From Luzula sylvatica (Eukaryota > Streptophyta > Magnoliopsida > Poales > Juncaceae): a stretch of 64,000 nucleotides of DNA. The notes under the pieces are model-generated. The model did not search any database, was not told where the DNA came from, and worked only from the letters and a program-made list of their open reading frames with translations. Location of the stretch: assembly GCA_946800325.1 (NCBI GenBank), contig OX326959.1:27580615-27644614 (forward strand). Reading direction: 5' to 3'. Of the stretch, positions 12,182 to 22,342 are shown piece after piece. The position numbers were made by a program, and so were the translations under genes. Numbering within the stretch: the first letter of the stretch is position 1; each line of letters opens with the position of its first letter.

Positions 12182-12191
12182 TATATAAATA
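12182..12191 (+). promoter_or_regulatory. Candidate TATA box of element A LTR
   Basis: TATATAAATA lies in the right half of LTR A, 26 bases upstream of the first palindrome. A second AT run at 12,366-12,375 is the alternative. Transcription start is not determined. Confidence 0.45.
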
Positions 12192-12216
12192 GGCTATTAT
12201 GCAGTCAGAATTAGGT

Positions 12217-12355
12217 TCGTTCGAACGAACTATATGAGTGCGTTCGAACGGACTTATTCGTGACAGTCAGATTTGGTTTAGTTCGAACGAAATACTTAAG
12301 TGCGTTCGAACGAACTGGGTTCGTTCGAACGAACCATTTGGGTGCGTTCGAACTG
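12217..12355. repeat. Palindrome array, six copies of CGTTCGAACG-type sites in LTR A
   Basis: Sites start at 12217, 12240, 12279, 12302, 12321 and 12344, with cores CGTTCGAACG, AGTTCGAACG or CGTTCGAACT. Distances are 23, 39, 23, 19 and 23 bases. The core has the same CGTT-NN-AACG form as the arrays of elements B and C, but CG sits in the centre. Confidence 0.88.
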
Positions 12356-12770
12356 ACTTAGTTCATATATATATAGAATTCTGATTTCGTTTTGACCTAA
12401 GTTTTTCTAGGGTTTTGAGCCGCCGTTTCTCTCTTCTCTTCCACAGAAATTCTAGATCAGATCTGGAGTGATTGAGAGGGAGAATTGAGCAAGGATCTAG
12501 AGAGAAGTAATCGTGACGTCGACTAGAACGGCGTTGACGATTTCTGATCGGTCGAAATCAAGGTGGACACGAGTAGAGGGACTGCACGAGCATTCCTTGG
12601 AGAAGGTTCACGGATTTGGAGAAGTAATCGACACGTACTAACTTGTACGAGGTAATTATCCAACTCTTCCTTTTTGGATGGTTTTAGAGGATGATCCCGG
12701 TAGAATTATGTTACGCATGAGAGAATAATTCCGCTGCACACTTTGATAAACGTGTGCATAACATTTCTAT

Positions 12771-13181
12771 GAAAATCACGCCTCGACTTCGAGAGTACGA
12801 TGCAAAGCAGGATAGACGATTACCAACGTGAAAGTGATCACGCACGGCGGGTTGATCGCTCGCATCCTTCTCTTCCTTCGGTGTCACGTTGGTGACTAGC
12901 CCGTGCGTCCCATACCACACGTCTCCCACCGTCTTGACACGCGTCCGATTGTCTTCATGCGTTCCGTTTCCGATTCGTTTGTTTCCGTCTTCGACATATT
13001 TCGTTTCTCCGAATCGATCAGAACCGAAAGAGCCCCAGATGTTGCTCCTCTACTTGTATCCACCTTGACTCGTAAGACGTCGGTCGCGGGTGCAACTGAT
13101 TAGACGAAGCACCGGCGAACTTGCTCGATTGATTGATTCTCTTCTCCGGAAAAAATGTTTTTCTCGGTTCTCTCTCTTTAC
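12771..13181 (-). repeat. Element D 3' LTR, left fragment
   Basis: This is clearly related to LTR B from its ATCACGCC block (near 4,050) onward. Shared blocks include GTCACGTTGGTGAC, GTCCCATACCAC, GCTCCTCTACTTGTATCCACC, AAGACGTCGGTCGCGG and GCACCGGCGAACTTGCTCGA. About the first 70 bp of the LTR are missing at the element A boundary. Element C interrupts it after 13,181. The ORF at 12,903-13,103 is incidental. Confidence 0.85.
13177..13181. other. Target-site duplication TTTAC, left copy (element C)
   Basis: TTTAC abuts the LTR start at 13,182 and recurs at 24,315-24,319 after the right LTR. Confidence 0.9.
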
Positions 13182-13519
13182 TGTTGGTTCAAATTTCCTA
13201 TTTTTTGATTATCTCAAATACAATGTCGATACTACTAACGAAATCTAGCAAGATAAATGTGTAGGAGATAGGTACAAAATGAAAGGATCAATCAAGAATA
13301 ACAAGAATCAAAGACATCGAAGAATCATGGATAAAATACAGAGGCACATAAATCAAGACGTTGAAGAATTGCGAAGAAGATCAAGACATAGAAAATTCCG
13401 CAAGTTGGGATAGCCACCTAATCATCAATACAATATATAGGTATCTCTAAACTTGTTTAAAATATTAAACTCAATGAAAAAGTACTTGAATTCAATTAAA
13501 AAGGCTGAAATCAGTATGT

Positions 13520-14064
13520 CCGTTGCAACGGAATTCCAGTCCGTTGTAACGGAACTACTCGATTTATTCAACATGGAAAAAACCAGTATAGTCCGTTGCA
13601 ACGTAATCACCAATACGTTGTAACGGACATGTACGTTGTAACGGAACTCTATCTCCGTTGCAACGTTATTTTATTTCCAATGAGGAAGCCTGTCACAGAA
13701 GAATGTCCGTTGTAACGGACATTAATGTCCGTTGTAACGGACATCAAGGCTTCACTTCAGTATAAACTTCCACATAAGTCCGTTGCAACGGATTAACCAA
13801 TCCGTTGTAACGGAACCCCTCACCACGTTGTAACGGAAAACTCTCCGTTGCAACGGGAATTAAAACCAAACCTGAAGTGTTGTCTCAGTAGCATGTCCGT
13901 TGGAACGGACTCAAGTCCGTGGCAACGGACTAGCTAACACAGACTTCCGTTGCAACGAACTACGTTCCGTTACAACGGACTGTGCAATAAATTCAAGTAC
14001 GACAGCCATAACGGCTAGTTTTTTGAGAGTTCCGTTGCAACGGAACATATGTCCGTTGCAACGG
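13520..14064. repeat. Palindrome array, 18 copies of CCGTTGNAACGG-type sites (5' LTR of C)
   Basis: Sites start at 13520, 13541, 13593, 13615, 13633, 13655, 13707, 13729, 13780, 13802, 13825, 13845, 13897, 13917, 13947, 13967, 14032 and 14053. Distances are 21, 52, 22, 18, 22, 52, 22, 51, 22, 23, 20, 52, 20, 30, 20, 65 and 21. Most read CCGTTGCAACGG or CCGTTGTAACGG, with single-base variants at the outer positions. Spacers differ from one another. Confidence 0.93.
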
Positions 14065-14103
14065 ACTATTCAGAATAAGCAAGTGAGGGAAGGGACTATG
14101 TGT

Positions 14104-14113
14104 TATATAAATA
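14104..14113 (+). promoter_or_regulatory. TATA box of element C 5' LTR
   Basis: TATATAAATA lies 39 bases after the last palindrome. The right LTR has the matching TATAAATA at 23,757-23,764. The palindrome array therefore sits in the U3 promoter region. Confidence 0.7.
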
Positions 14114-14665
14114 GAACCCTTCCCTCATTCTCTCTCATCACTTCATCTATACAAATCTAAACTTCCAAAGAGAGAAACCTTGCTATATCATTGAGCTAAA
14201 ACAATCTTCTAAATCATTCTTAGAGATTAAATTTCCCTCTTCCCTTCCAAATACTATTCCCAACTTGCGTGACCGATCACGTTTAGTTAGTATTTAGATA
14301 TTGTAATAGGCTAGTACCAAGAGTGTAAAGCCGCCATAGATCGAGAGAAACGTGTAACTCGATCTAGGCAAAACCTTGTATGAGTGAGTTGGAATTCAAT
14401 CGAACGCCGAAAAGGCACAAGGCATTCCCGGAGACGTAGGTACTCGCAATTAATTGAATCGGTCAATTAAGCGAGTAAACAGTGAGTTAAAGCTACAAAC
14501 CAACCACCTACCGAACTCCGTAATAAACATCGCGTGTTCGGTATCTTCTTTTCATTATTAACTTAAATTTATATTCCGCACTAAAATTAGAATTTGTATA
14601 CTTAGTCGATAATTGCCCATTAGGTTACCTATTCACCCCCCTCTAGGTTAGAATTAACCAACAAT

Positions 14666-14677
14666 TGGTATCAGAGC
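14666..14677 (+). other. Primer-binding site of element C (initiator tRNA-Met)
   Basis: TGGTATCAGAGC starts two bases after the LTR end at 14,663. It is complementary to the 3' end of initiator tRNA-Met. Confidence 0.94.
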
Positions 14678-14725
14678 AAAATACTAACCATCTCTTTGAG
14701 TAAAATTGACAACTTGTATACGATT

Positions 14726-16192
14726 ATGGCCAATACCACCGTTCCCAAATTGCAACTTAGCTATCCCAAGGAATTGGACGGTAAATATTGGAATGTTTGG
14801 AAACGATGCATGTTGAATGTATTTTCCATTCAAGGCCTAAAATCGATAGTAGAAGATGGGTTCATACTCAACTCTACTACCGATGCCGAAGGGAAAACAC
14901 TTCTATCACCCGATTCCATGAGTAACCAAACCTCCGACATCTATGCCCAAAATTTAATTCTCACCAACATGGTAGGATCACTCTCCGTTTTGGTAGATGG
15001 ATGTGATACCTCTCATCAAATGTGGCGAGCTCTCCTCAATCGATTTGAAGGGAACAATCAAATGAAAAGGACCAATCTTATGGGACTTGAACAACAATTT
15101 GATAGTTTCCGGATGATCGAGGGCGAATCCGTAGATGATATGTACCTTCGTATGAATCATATCAAAAACGGATTCACCGCTCTTGGAGAGTCCCTAACAA
15201 ACTCTCGAGTTGTAGGTAAATTGATTCGAGCAATGTCAATGAGTTGGGAGACTCTACGAGTGGCATTGGAGACGATAATGGCTACACAAGACATGTCGCC
15301 CGAAGACTTGGTAAGTTATTTCCGAAACTTCGAAGCTCGACTCAAGCAACTCACTCAAGAGAATGCTTCAACTTCTCGCCCAAAGGCTGTGGCTCTACCC
15401 GCCGTAGATGCAAGCGATGATGAGAGCGAAATAGCTCTTTTGGTAAGAAAATTTCGTGAATTTAGGTCACACGAAAATCGTTTCAACGACAACCGAAAAC
15501 GACAAAACTTGAAGCCATATTGTTTTGAGTGCAACAAGAAGGGTCACACCATCGAGACGTGTTGGACTCTTCATCCCGAAATCGCCCCATGGAACAAGAA
15601 GGAGGACGAGAGCAAAGATAGAGAAAGGTATGAACAACGACATGAAAGGCGACGTGAAGACACAGGTCGCAATGAACGCCACAAGGACAAAGGTAAAGAA
15701 GGTAAAAAGAAAAAGACATATAAAGCTCATGTAGGGATATGGGGAAAATCGGATGCATCAAGCAACTCATCCGACTCGGAGTGTAACTCGGATCGGGAAA
15801 TCGCCAACTTGGCACTAATGGCGGAAATCACTCCATCGGTGGATGATGTAGTGGAAAGAGCGATCCAAGCAATGCTCCTCCAACGAGCACCAATACCGGA
15901 ACACCATGAGCATCACTCTCCGAGAGTTGCCTCTCTCACCTCTACATCCAACACGTCACGTGACCTAGGTCATGAGGTATATCTCAACTCTTCATTAGAC
16001 TTAATTATGCCCATCTCAACCTCGTATTTGTCCTCTCAAGATGATTCGACATTAGAGCTTGAATCCTTTGACGAGCTCTTGAGAGGAGTTGATGAACCTC
16101 GACAAAATGAGGGCAAACTCAAGAGCTCGACACTAGCTCTTGAGGAAAAGGTAGCTTCTCTAGAGTTAGCGATTAGGTCGTATAAGGCATAA
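14726..16192 (+). CDS. Element C gag (capsid/nucleocapsid), ended early by an in-frame stop
   Basis: ATG at 14,726 opens 488 codons; an upstream in-frame TTG at 14,696 is an unlikely start. Residues about 60-220 form the copia gag capsid domain (UBN2 type; YWNVWKRCM near the start, then FEGNNQMKRTNLM, RMNHIKNGFTALG and RVVGKLIRAM). A CCHC zinc knuckle, CFECNKKGHTIETC, occupies residues 266-279 (15,521-15,562) and would bind RNA. A charged Lys/Glu/Arg-rich stretch and an acidic tail follow. The frame stops at TAA 16,190, yet the same frame continues with coiled-coil-like and basic sequence, so the stop is probably a mutation. Confidence 0.9.
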   Translation: MANTTVPKLQLSYPKELDGKYWNVWKRCMLNVFSIQGLKSIVEDGFILNSTTDAEGKTLLSPDSMSNQTSDIYAQNLILTNMVGSLSVLVDGCDTSHQMWRALLNRFEGNNQMKRTNLMGLEQQFDSFRMIEGESVDDMYLRMNHIKNGFTALGESLTNSRVVGKLIRAMSMSWETLRVALETIMATQDMSPEDLVSYFRNFEARLKQLTQENASTSRPKAVALPAVDASDDESEIALLVRKFREFRSHENRFNDNRKRQNLKPYCFECNKKGHTIETCWTLHPEIAPWNKKEDESKDRERYEQRHERRREDTGRNERHKDKGKEGKKKKTYKAHVGIWGKSDASSNSSDSECNSDREIANLALMAEITPSVDDVVERAIQAMLLQRAPIPEHHEHHSPRVASLTSTSNTSRDLGHEVYLNSSLDLIMPISTSYLSSQDDSTLELESFDELLRGVDEPRQNEGKLKSSTLALEEKVASLELAIRSYKA

Positions 16193-17136
16193 TTAAAAGA
16201 ATTTCAATGTTTTTCAAAATGTGAGTGTCAAGTTTTAAAAGGCGAGATATCTCACTTAAAAGTCGAACTTTTAAATTTGAAAGTTGAAAATGAATCCTTG
16301 AAGAGGACTTGTGCATCAATTGCACCAAGCTCTACTTCATTGGATGAAGTCTTAAAAGGGTCATTAGTGGGACAAAAACCCAATGACAAATCCGGTTTAG
16401 GATTTAAGAAGGATAACGGTAATAAACCCGGTCCTTCCAAATCCAAAAATCAAAAATCAAAATGAGAGAAAAATCGAACAAATAGTCACGGAAATGCTTT
16501 CATGTACCGTGACTATAATACGGGTAAAAGTGTGAAAAAGGAACAACCTAAAAATGCTAGCTTTAATAGGACTAATCATTTCACACAACATACACCCCAT
16601 AGACGTAACAATTTGGGACGATCCGATTGCTTGTTCAAACGGGGACCAAATGGTTACTTCTATGAGGTAAATTACCACAATGACGCTACATTTCAAACAA
16701 GGGCTCCCAAACATTACAACAACACACATAACATTTTCAAACTAATCAATTTGCCAAAACGACCAAACCGGTAATTCAACGGAGAAGCGACACAAACCTA
16801 CTCTCGAATCATTTTGTCAAGAGTTCCGAAACCGTCAACAAACCAACAATTGCATTTTGCAACTATTGTTGTAAATTAGGACACATATCTATCTCTTGTG
16901 ATCTTCGCAATCCTAGGCTTAACCCAAAGGTTATGTGGATGCGTAAAGATCGTCACACAATGGGTCCCTCCTCCTCAAAGGGAATCGGACCCTCGAGGAC
17001 GTAAACGAGTGTGTGATTATATACTCCCTCATCCAATTACCTTAAGCCAAATATTAAGGGGGAGTATAATCATAAGAATTCATATTAGGATAATTTTTCT
17101 TATGAACTATTGACTAATATGAATTTCTTGTAGATG
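16193..17136 (+). pseudogene. Element C gag C-terminal part and gag-pol junction, broken
   Basis: Frame 2 continues after the gag stop with a leucine-rich heptad-like segment (HLKVELLNLKVENESLKR). It is cut by TGA at 16,463 and TAA at 16,772. A frame-1 stretch then encodes a second zinc knuckle, CNYCCKLGHISISC (16,858-16,899), and a basic tail ending at TAA 17,002. The reading frame must change between these parts, so at least one indel has occurred. Two CCHC knuckles far apart are unusual but recur in Sirevirus gag-pol. The function of the region between them is unknown. Confidence 0.7.
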
Positions 17137-20100
17137 TGATTAAGTTCCAAAAGCAAGTCATCGAAATGGTGTCTAGATAGTGGTTGCTCTAGACACATGA
17201 CTTGGAACCAAGAAATGTTCAAAAACTTAGAACCATTCAAAGGAGGTGATGTTACATTTGGAGGTAATAAAAAAGGTAAGATAGTCGGTATCGGTTCCAT
17301 AGGTACTTCAAATTTGACCCTAGAAAACGTCTACCTTGTCATAGGGCTTAAACACAATTTAATTAGTATAACCCAACTATGTGATGCCGGGTATTGTGTA
17401 AAATTTGATCAAACCTCATGCCTAATCGACCGAACAAGAGATAACGTTACGGTGTGCAAGGGAACCCGACACAATAATCTCTACTACTTCGATTTTGAAT
17501 CATTCACATCGGGAATCCATTGTCTCACCGTAACGGAATCCACTTCACGATTATGGCATAGGCGATTGGGACACATATGTATGGAAACAATTCACCGTAT
17601 GTCCAAAAAGAAATTAGTTAGGGGCCTACCATCCCATAAACTCAAATTGGAGGGATTATGCGATGCGTGTGAAAAGGGTAAGCACACGAAGTCCTCCGGT
17701 TTCAAATCCAAAGATACCGTCACGACAAGACGACCTCTCCAACTCATCCATCTCGATCTTTGTGGACCAATGAGCGTCTCAAGTCTAGGTAATAAAAGGT
17801 ATATGTTTGTAATTGTTGATGATTATTCACGCTTTACTTGGGTAATTTATTTACTTCATAAAAGTGAAACGTGTGACGAATTCATTAAATTTTGCAAAGT
17901 GGTTGAAAACGAAACCAACACTTCCATCATCACCATTCGAAGTGATAATGGAGGTGAATTCAAAAATGCAAAATTTGATGAATTTTGTCACACCAAGGGA
18001 TATATACGTGAATTTTCCGCTCCTCGCACACCTCAACAAAACGGTGTCGTTGAGTGTAAAAATCGAACGATAATTGAACTTGCCCGTACCATGCTCAATG
18101 AACACCCTTCTCCAAAATTTCTTTGGGCCGAAGCGGTTAACACCGCGTGTCATGTCGTAAACCGACTTAGCCTAAGACCATTTTTGAAGAAAACTCCATA
18201 TGAGCTATGGTATGGGAGAAATCCAAATATCTCAATGAGAGTATTTGGATGTAAAAGTTTCATTTTAAATGAATCAAATAATATCGACAAACTTGACCCA
18301 AAATCTCTTGAGGGAATTTTTGTTGGATATTCAAGTACTAGTAAAGCATATCGGGTTTACATTAAATCCTCGAGAATAGTATGTGAATCCGTACATGTTC
18401 ATTTTGATGAAACTAACAAAGAAGCCGAGAAAGGAAATCAAAATGTAGGTACCCAAGAAAAAGAACTCGAGGAGGCACCTCAATGTTCCACACCACTCGA
18501 GCATAGATTCCTCGACATCACACTCGATGAAGTTGAACATCAAGTGGAACATCTTGAAGATGAAGAGGAAGAATCGATTAACCTTTAATACCAAATTCCC
18601 GATGTTCTTAGGGAGGTATCGGCTCATCCTCTCTCAAATGTCGTGGGAGACCCAAGGGAAGGGGTTCGGACCCGATCTCGAATTCACAATTATGTAGCTC
18701 ATTGCGCATACCTCTCTCACATCGAACCAAAATCATTCAAAGAGGCCAACAACGATGACGATTGGATCTTAGCCATGCAAGAAGAGCCAGAACAATTCGA
18801 GCGAAATCAAGTGTGGTCCTTGGTGCCAAGACCGATGACAAGGTCCGTAATTGGCACTCGATGGATCTATCGAAACAAGCTAGACGAGCACGGAAATGTG
18901 GTACGAAACAAAGCTCGACTCGTAGCCCAAGGGTTCAAACAACAAGAAGGTATTGACTTCGAAGAGACATTTGCCCCCGTCGCCCGTTTGGAATCCATAC
19001 GACTCCTATTGGCTTACGCCGCCATCGAGGGATTCACTCTCTATCAAATGGATGTCAAAAGTGCCTTCCTAAACGGGGAAATCGAAGAAGAGGTCTACGT
19101 TGAACAACCTCGAGCTTGGTATGGATCTCTCGACATTTCTTCTATCCAACGGATTCGAGCGTGGTAAAACCGACACCACCCTCTTCACACGTAAAAAGGG
19201 AGATTCAATTTTACTCATTCAAATTTATGTAGATGACATTATTTTTGGATCTAGTGACCCGGCACTTGCCGAAGAATTTTCAATTCTTATGCATAGTGAA
19301 TTCGCCATGAGCATGATGGGAGAGCTCACATTTTTCCTCGGACTTCAAGTGAAGCAATCATCCGAGGGGATATTCGTCAATCAATCCAAATACACTCGCG
19401 AACTCCTCAAACGATTCGAGCTAGATCAAACTAAAACGAGTGATACTCCCATGGCTAAGGAATCGAGACTAGATGCGGATGAGGATGGCGAATCATTCGA
19501 CATAACGGAATATCGAGGTATGATTGATAGTTTATTATATCTAACGGCAAGTAGGTCCGATATTATGTTTTCCGTATGTCTATGTGCCCGGTTCCAAGCT
19601 AACCCTAAGGTATCACACTACATCGCGGTAAAACGCATCTTCCGATACCTTAAGGGAACAATCGACTTAGGAATTTGGTATGGCCATAGTGGAAATCTCG
19701 CTTTGATAGGGTACACGGATGCGGACTTCGCCGGTTCAAGGGTTGACCGCAAAAGTACGAGTGGAACTTGCCAATTCTTAGGCGGGTCACTCGTCTCGTG
19801 GTCAAGCCGGAAACAACATTCCGTTGCCCTATCAACGGCCGAGGCCGAATATGTAGCGGCGGGAAGTTGTTGTGCCCAACTACTATGGCTAAACCAAACA
19901 CTAGGCGATTACGGGTTAAATTTTCGAAAAATCCCCATATTGTGCGACAATAATAGCGCAATATGCATCTCGAAAAATCCCGTGCATCACTCCCGAACCA
20001 AGCACATAGACATCCGTCAACACTTCATCCGGGATCACGTGGAAAAAGAGGACGTCAAACTTGAACGGGTAGACACGCTAGATCAAATCGCCGATATTTT

Positions 20101-20173
20101 CACAAAAGCTCTACCGTTTGCTCAATTCTCCGTCCTACGATTAAAGCTAGGTATGCTTTCTCTCAAAGATTAA
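17137..20173 (+). pseudogene. Element C pol: protease, integrase, reverse transcriptase, RNase H; broken
   Basis: Frame 1 opens with protease (catalytic DSG at 17,176 in WCLDSGCSRHM). Integrase follows: LWHRRLGH and CDACEKGKH form the zinc site, then HLDLCGPM, RSDNGGEF and QQNGVVECKNRT carry the D, D, E residues. TAA at 18,586 stops the frame, which continues unshifted into reverse transcriptase ([29 protein letters not shown]). Near 19,108 the text jumps from VEQP straight to RAWYG, losing about 26 codons that normally include the LYGLKQAP part, and the frame then shifts to frame 2. The remainder has YVDDIIF and RNase H (DADFAGSR, STAEAEYVAA, CDNNSAI) up to TAA 20,171. Reverse transcriptase should be inactive. 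Confidence 0.92.
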
Positions 20174-20383
20174 AATTCCTATCAAAATTCATTAGATACG
20201 CATCATTGATTATCATGAATACTCTCATGCGCATTTCATAAATTTTTCATGCGAAATTTTGTCACGAAACGCATATTTCCATATCCATAAAACCTATTTT
20301 AGATAAAGTATATATTTTTGAAATTTATGACACACAAAAACTTTTCAAAAGCCAAATTTTAACTCCTCGTCACAGTAAATAGT

Positions 20384-20714
20384 CCGTTATAACGTAAGTG
20401 TCTGCGTTCCAACGGACAAACTGAGTTCTGAAAACCTCTCCAAACACAGAAGTCCGTTACAACGGATCAACCAATACGCTGCAACGGACATAGCCTCTCC
20501 GTTACAACGTAAGTGTCTGCGTTCCAACGGACGAACTGAGGGCTGAAAACCTCTCCAAACACAGAAGTCCGTTACAACGGATTAACCAATCCGTTACAAC
20601 GGATGTGTGCGTTACAACGAACATAGTTCGTTATAACGGAAGTCTGCAATACCAGTTGAAATACCCCCAATTCGACAGTTGCGTTACAACGGAACTACAC
20701 TTCCGTTGCAACGG
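20384..20714. repeat. Palindrome array, 12 copies, between pol and the extra gene of element C
   Basis: Sites start at 20384, 20404, 20454, 20475, 20499, 20519, 20569, 20591, 20609, 20628, 20681 and 20703. Distances are 20, 50, 21, 24, 20, 50, 22, 18, 19, 53 and 22. Forms include CCGTTATAACGT, GCGTTCCAACGG and CCGTTACAACGG. Part of the array is a local duplication: about 115 bp at 20,384-20,498 recurs at 20,499-20,613 with changes. The array ends 270 bp before the ATG of the extra gene. Confidence 0.9.
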
Positions 20715-20983
20715 ACTTCACGATAACTGCATAAAAACTGTTCGACTGGTTTCTCTCTCCACTCTCTTCACTTCTCTCCACTTCGAAAAACTGTTTCACC
20801 TTCTCAAAACCTCCGAGATTCTTCTCCAAAACCGAAAATCTTTTCCTATTCCTCAAAGTTAAACTCCTTCCTCTTCTAAAGATCGAAAAATCCAACTATT
20901 TTACTCCCTAATCTCTCTCCATTCCCTCACCACTCCTCACACTCTCTATAATTCGAAACCCTAATCCTCTCTCTCTCTCGAAA

Positions 20984-22342
20984 ATGTCTACCAAAAGGGC
21001 CAAACGACCATTACCAACCGGCCCTCGCCGATTTGAGTTTCAAAATACCAAGAATCATTACCTTTTCGAATCAATTACGAGAGCTCGCAAATATCACGAC
21101 GAGTTCAAAGAGCGTCCGGTGGCGAAATGTTTTTTCGTAGACATTCCTTCCGAGGCTATCACACTTCGCGAAACCGTACTACCTCGCATCCAAAATTGGA
21201 GCCTCGGTGGGTTATGCGGTCTTCAATACCCCGCGTACAAAGAAATCGTGCGTCTTTTCTACGCCCACGCCACGCATGACGATGATGAGAAGTGCATTCG
21301 AAGCTATCTCCTCGGTAAGGATATAATTATTTCCGAATCAAATTTAATCGAATGGCTTGGGTTGTCCGCGGACGGTGAGAGGTTCTACATTAGTCGTGGT
21401 GATTCGTATCACGGAAACGACTCGTAAGAAGTAGAAAACATCACCACAAATGATCGAACGTATTTTTACTCCACCAAATACGAACCAAATCTCCGGGTTA
21501 CGTGGCAAATCGGGAACAACATTCTCACCCCGGTTGTCAAACTCAAAACCAATCTCGAAACCCGAAACAAGGTATTGATCTACAATCTTTGGTACCAAGA
21601 CAGACCATCCATCAACGTTCCAAACTTGATAATCAAGCATATGGAATACTCGTTGCGAGTCGGCACCTCTTCTCTTCCTTATGGACACATTATTACACTC
21701 GCATGTTTCAAAACCGGGATTATTATACCGGAATCGGATTGGCCATTCGGGAAAGTCCCAACCGAAAATCTTTTACTCCCCGAACGCCTCGAAGTCTTTG
21801 GACTAACTCGAAAGACCTCCCGAGGACTCTCGGATCACTATTCTCGTAACAACCGAGCCGGTCCCTATTCCTTTCCGGAAATCCCCTCCGCATGGGTCCC
21901 GTTTAACCCTCCGGCGCAAGAGACGAACGATCCTCCGGAATCCTATCGCGGGCCCAAACGGCGTGCCCTCAACGATGGCTCCAGCTCATCAACGCAAGCA
22001 TCGTTCGCTCTTGAGGACATACAAGCACTTCTCGCGGCACAAACCCTCCAACAAAACACACACGTCGAATCGGTCCGCGATGAGATTTTCGCCGACAATC
22101 GCATGACCCGCGATTCCATTTTTGCGATCCGCGATGAGATTTTCGCCGATAATCGCGTGACCCGCGATACCGTTCTTGCGGCACGCGATGAGGTATTGGT
22201 TGATAACACTCTCACCCGAAGCCATGCGGTTCAACTCCGTGCCGAACTATATGACTATGTCGATAACCAATTTGAGACAATGAACTGTCGTTTCCAATCC
22301 AACAACAATCCCGATGACGAAGACTCAACCGGAGATGATTAG
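20984..22342 (+). pseudogene. Element C additional ORF downstream of pol, one in-frame stop
   Basis: ATG at 20,984 follows a pyrimidine-rich leader. Frame 2 runs 1,359 bases to TAA 22,340, interrupted only by TAA at 21,425-21,427. The first 147 residues start basic (TKRAKRPLPTGPRR). They then resemble the 'putative plant transposon protein' family found in extra ORFs of plant LTR elements (LPRIQNWSLGGL, YKEIVRLFYAHA, ESNLIEWLGLSADG); this assignment is from memory of the family pattern. After a Pro-rich linker, the last third is an acidic coiled coil with three 18-residue repeats (VRDEIFADNRMTRDSIFA type, 22,073-22,234). It sits where Sireviruses carry an env-like gene. No signal peptide or membrane segment is seen, so an envelope role is not supported. 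Confidence 0.75.

Larger units (their letters stand above)
12107..12763 (+). repeat. Element A 3' LTR, right part
   Basis: This continues the LTR interrupted at 3976. It holds two possible TATA boxes (12,182-12,191 and 12,366-12,375), an array of six palindromes between them, a leader-like stretch and a 3' end with CCGCTGC followed by GCATAACA. The proposed last base is 12,763 (CA). The next bases belong to the LTR of element D, so A appears to have inserted into D. The target duplication cannot be checked because A's left end is outside the window. Confidence 0.65.
13182..14663 (+). repeat. Element C 5' LTR (1,482 bp)
   Basis: Runs from TGTTGGTTC to CCAACA. The first 880 bases hold 18 palindromes upstream of a TATA box at 14,104-14,113. 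The rest contains leader-like sequence. It is followed by the primer site. The short ORFs at 13,425-13,613 and 13,900-14,160 run through the palindrome array and are not genes. Confidence 0.95.

Noticed and set aside
12217..12355. Heat-shock elements in LTR A, as in the Arabidopsis ONSEN element
   Set aside because: The sites contain TTCGAA without the two-base gap required for TTCnnGAA.
20984..22342. Calling the extra ORF an envelope gene by position alone
   Set aside because: No signal peptide, glycosylation-rich ectodomain or membrane helix is visible.
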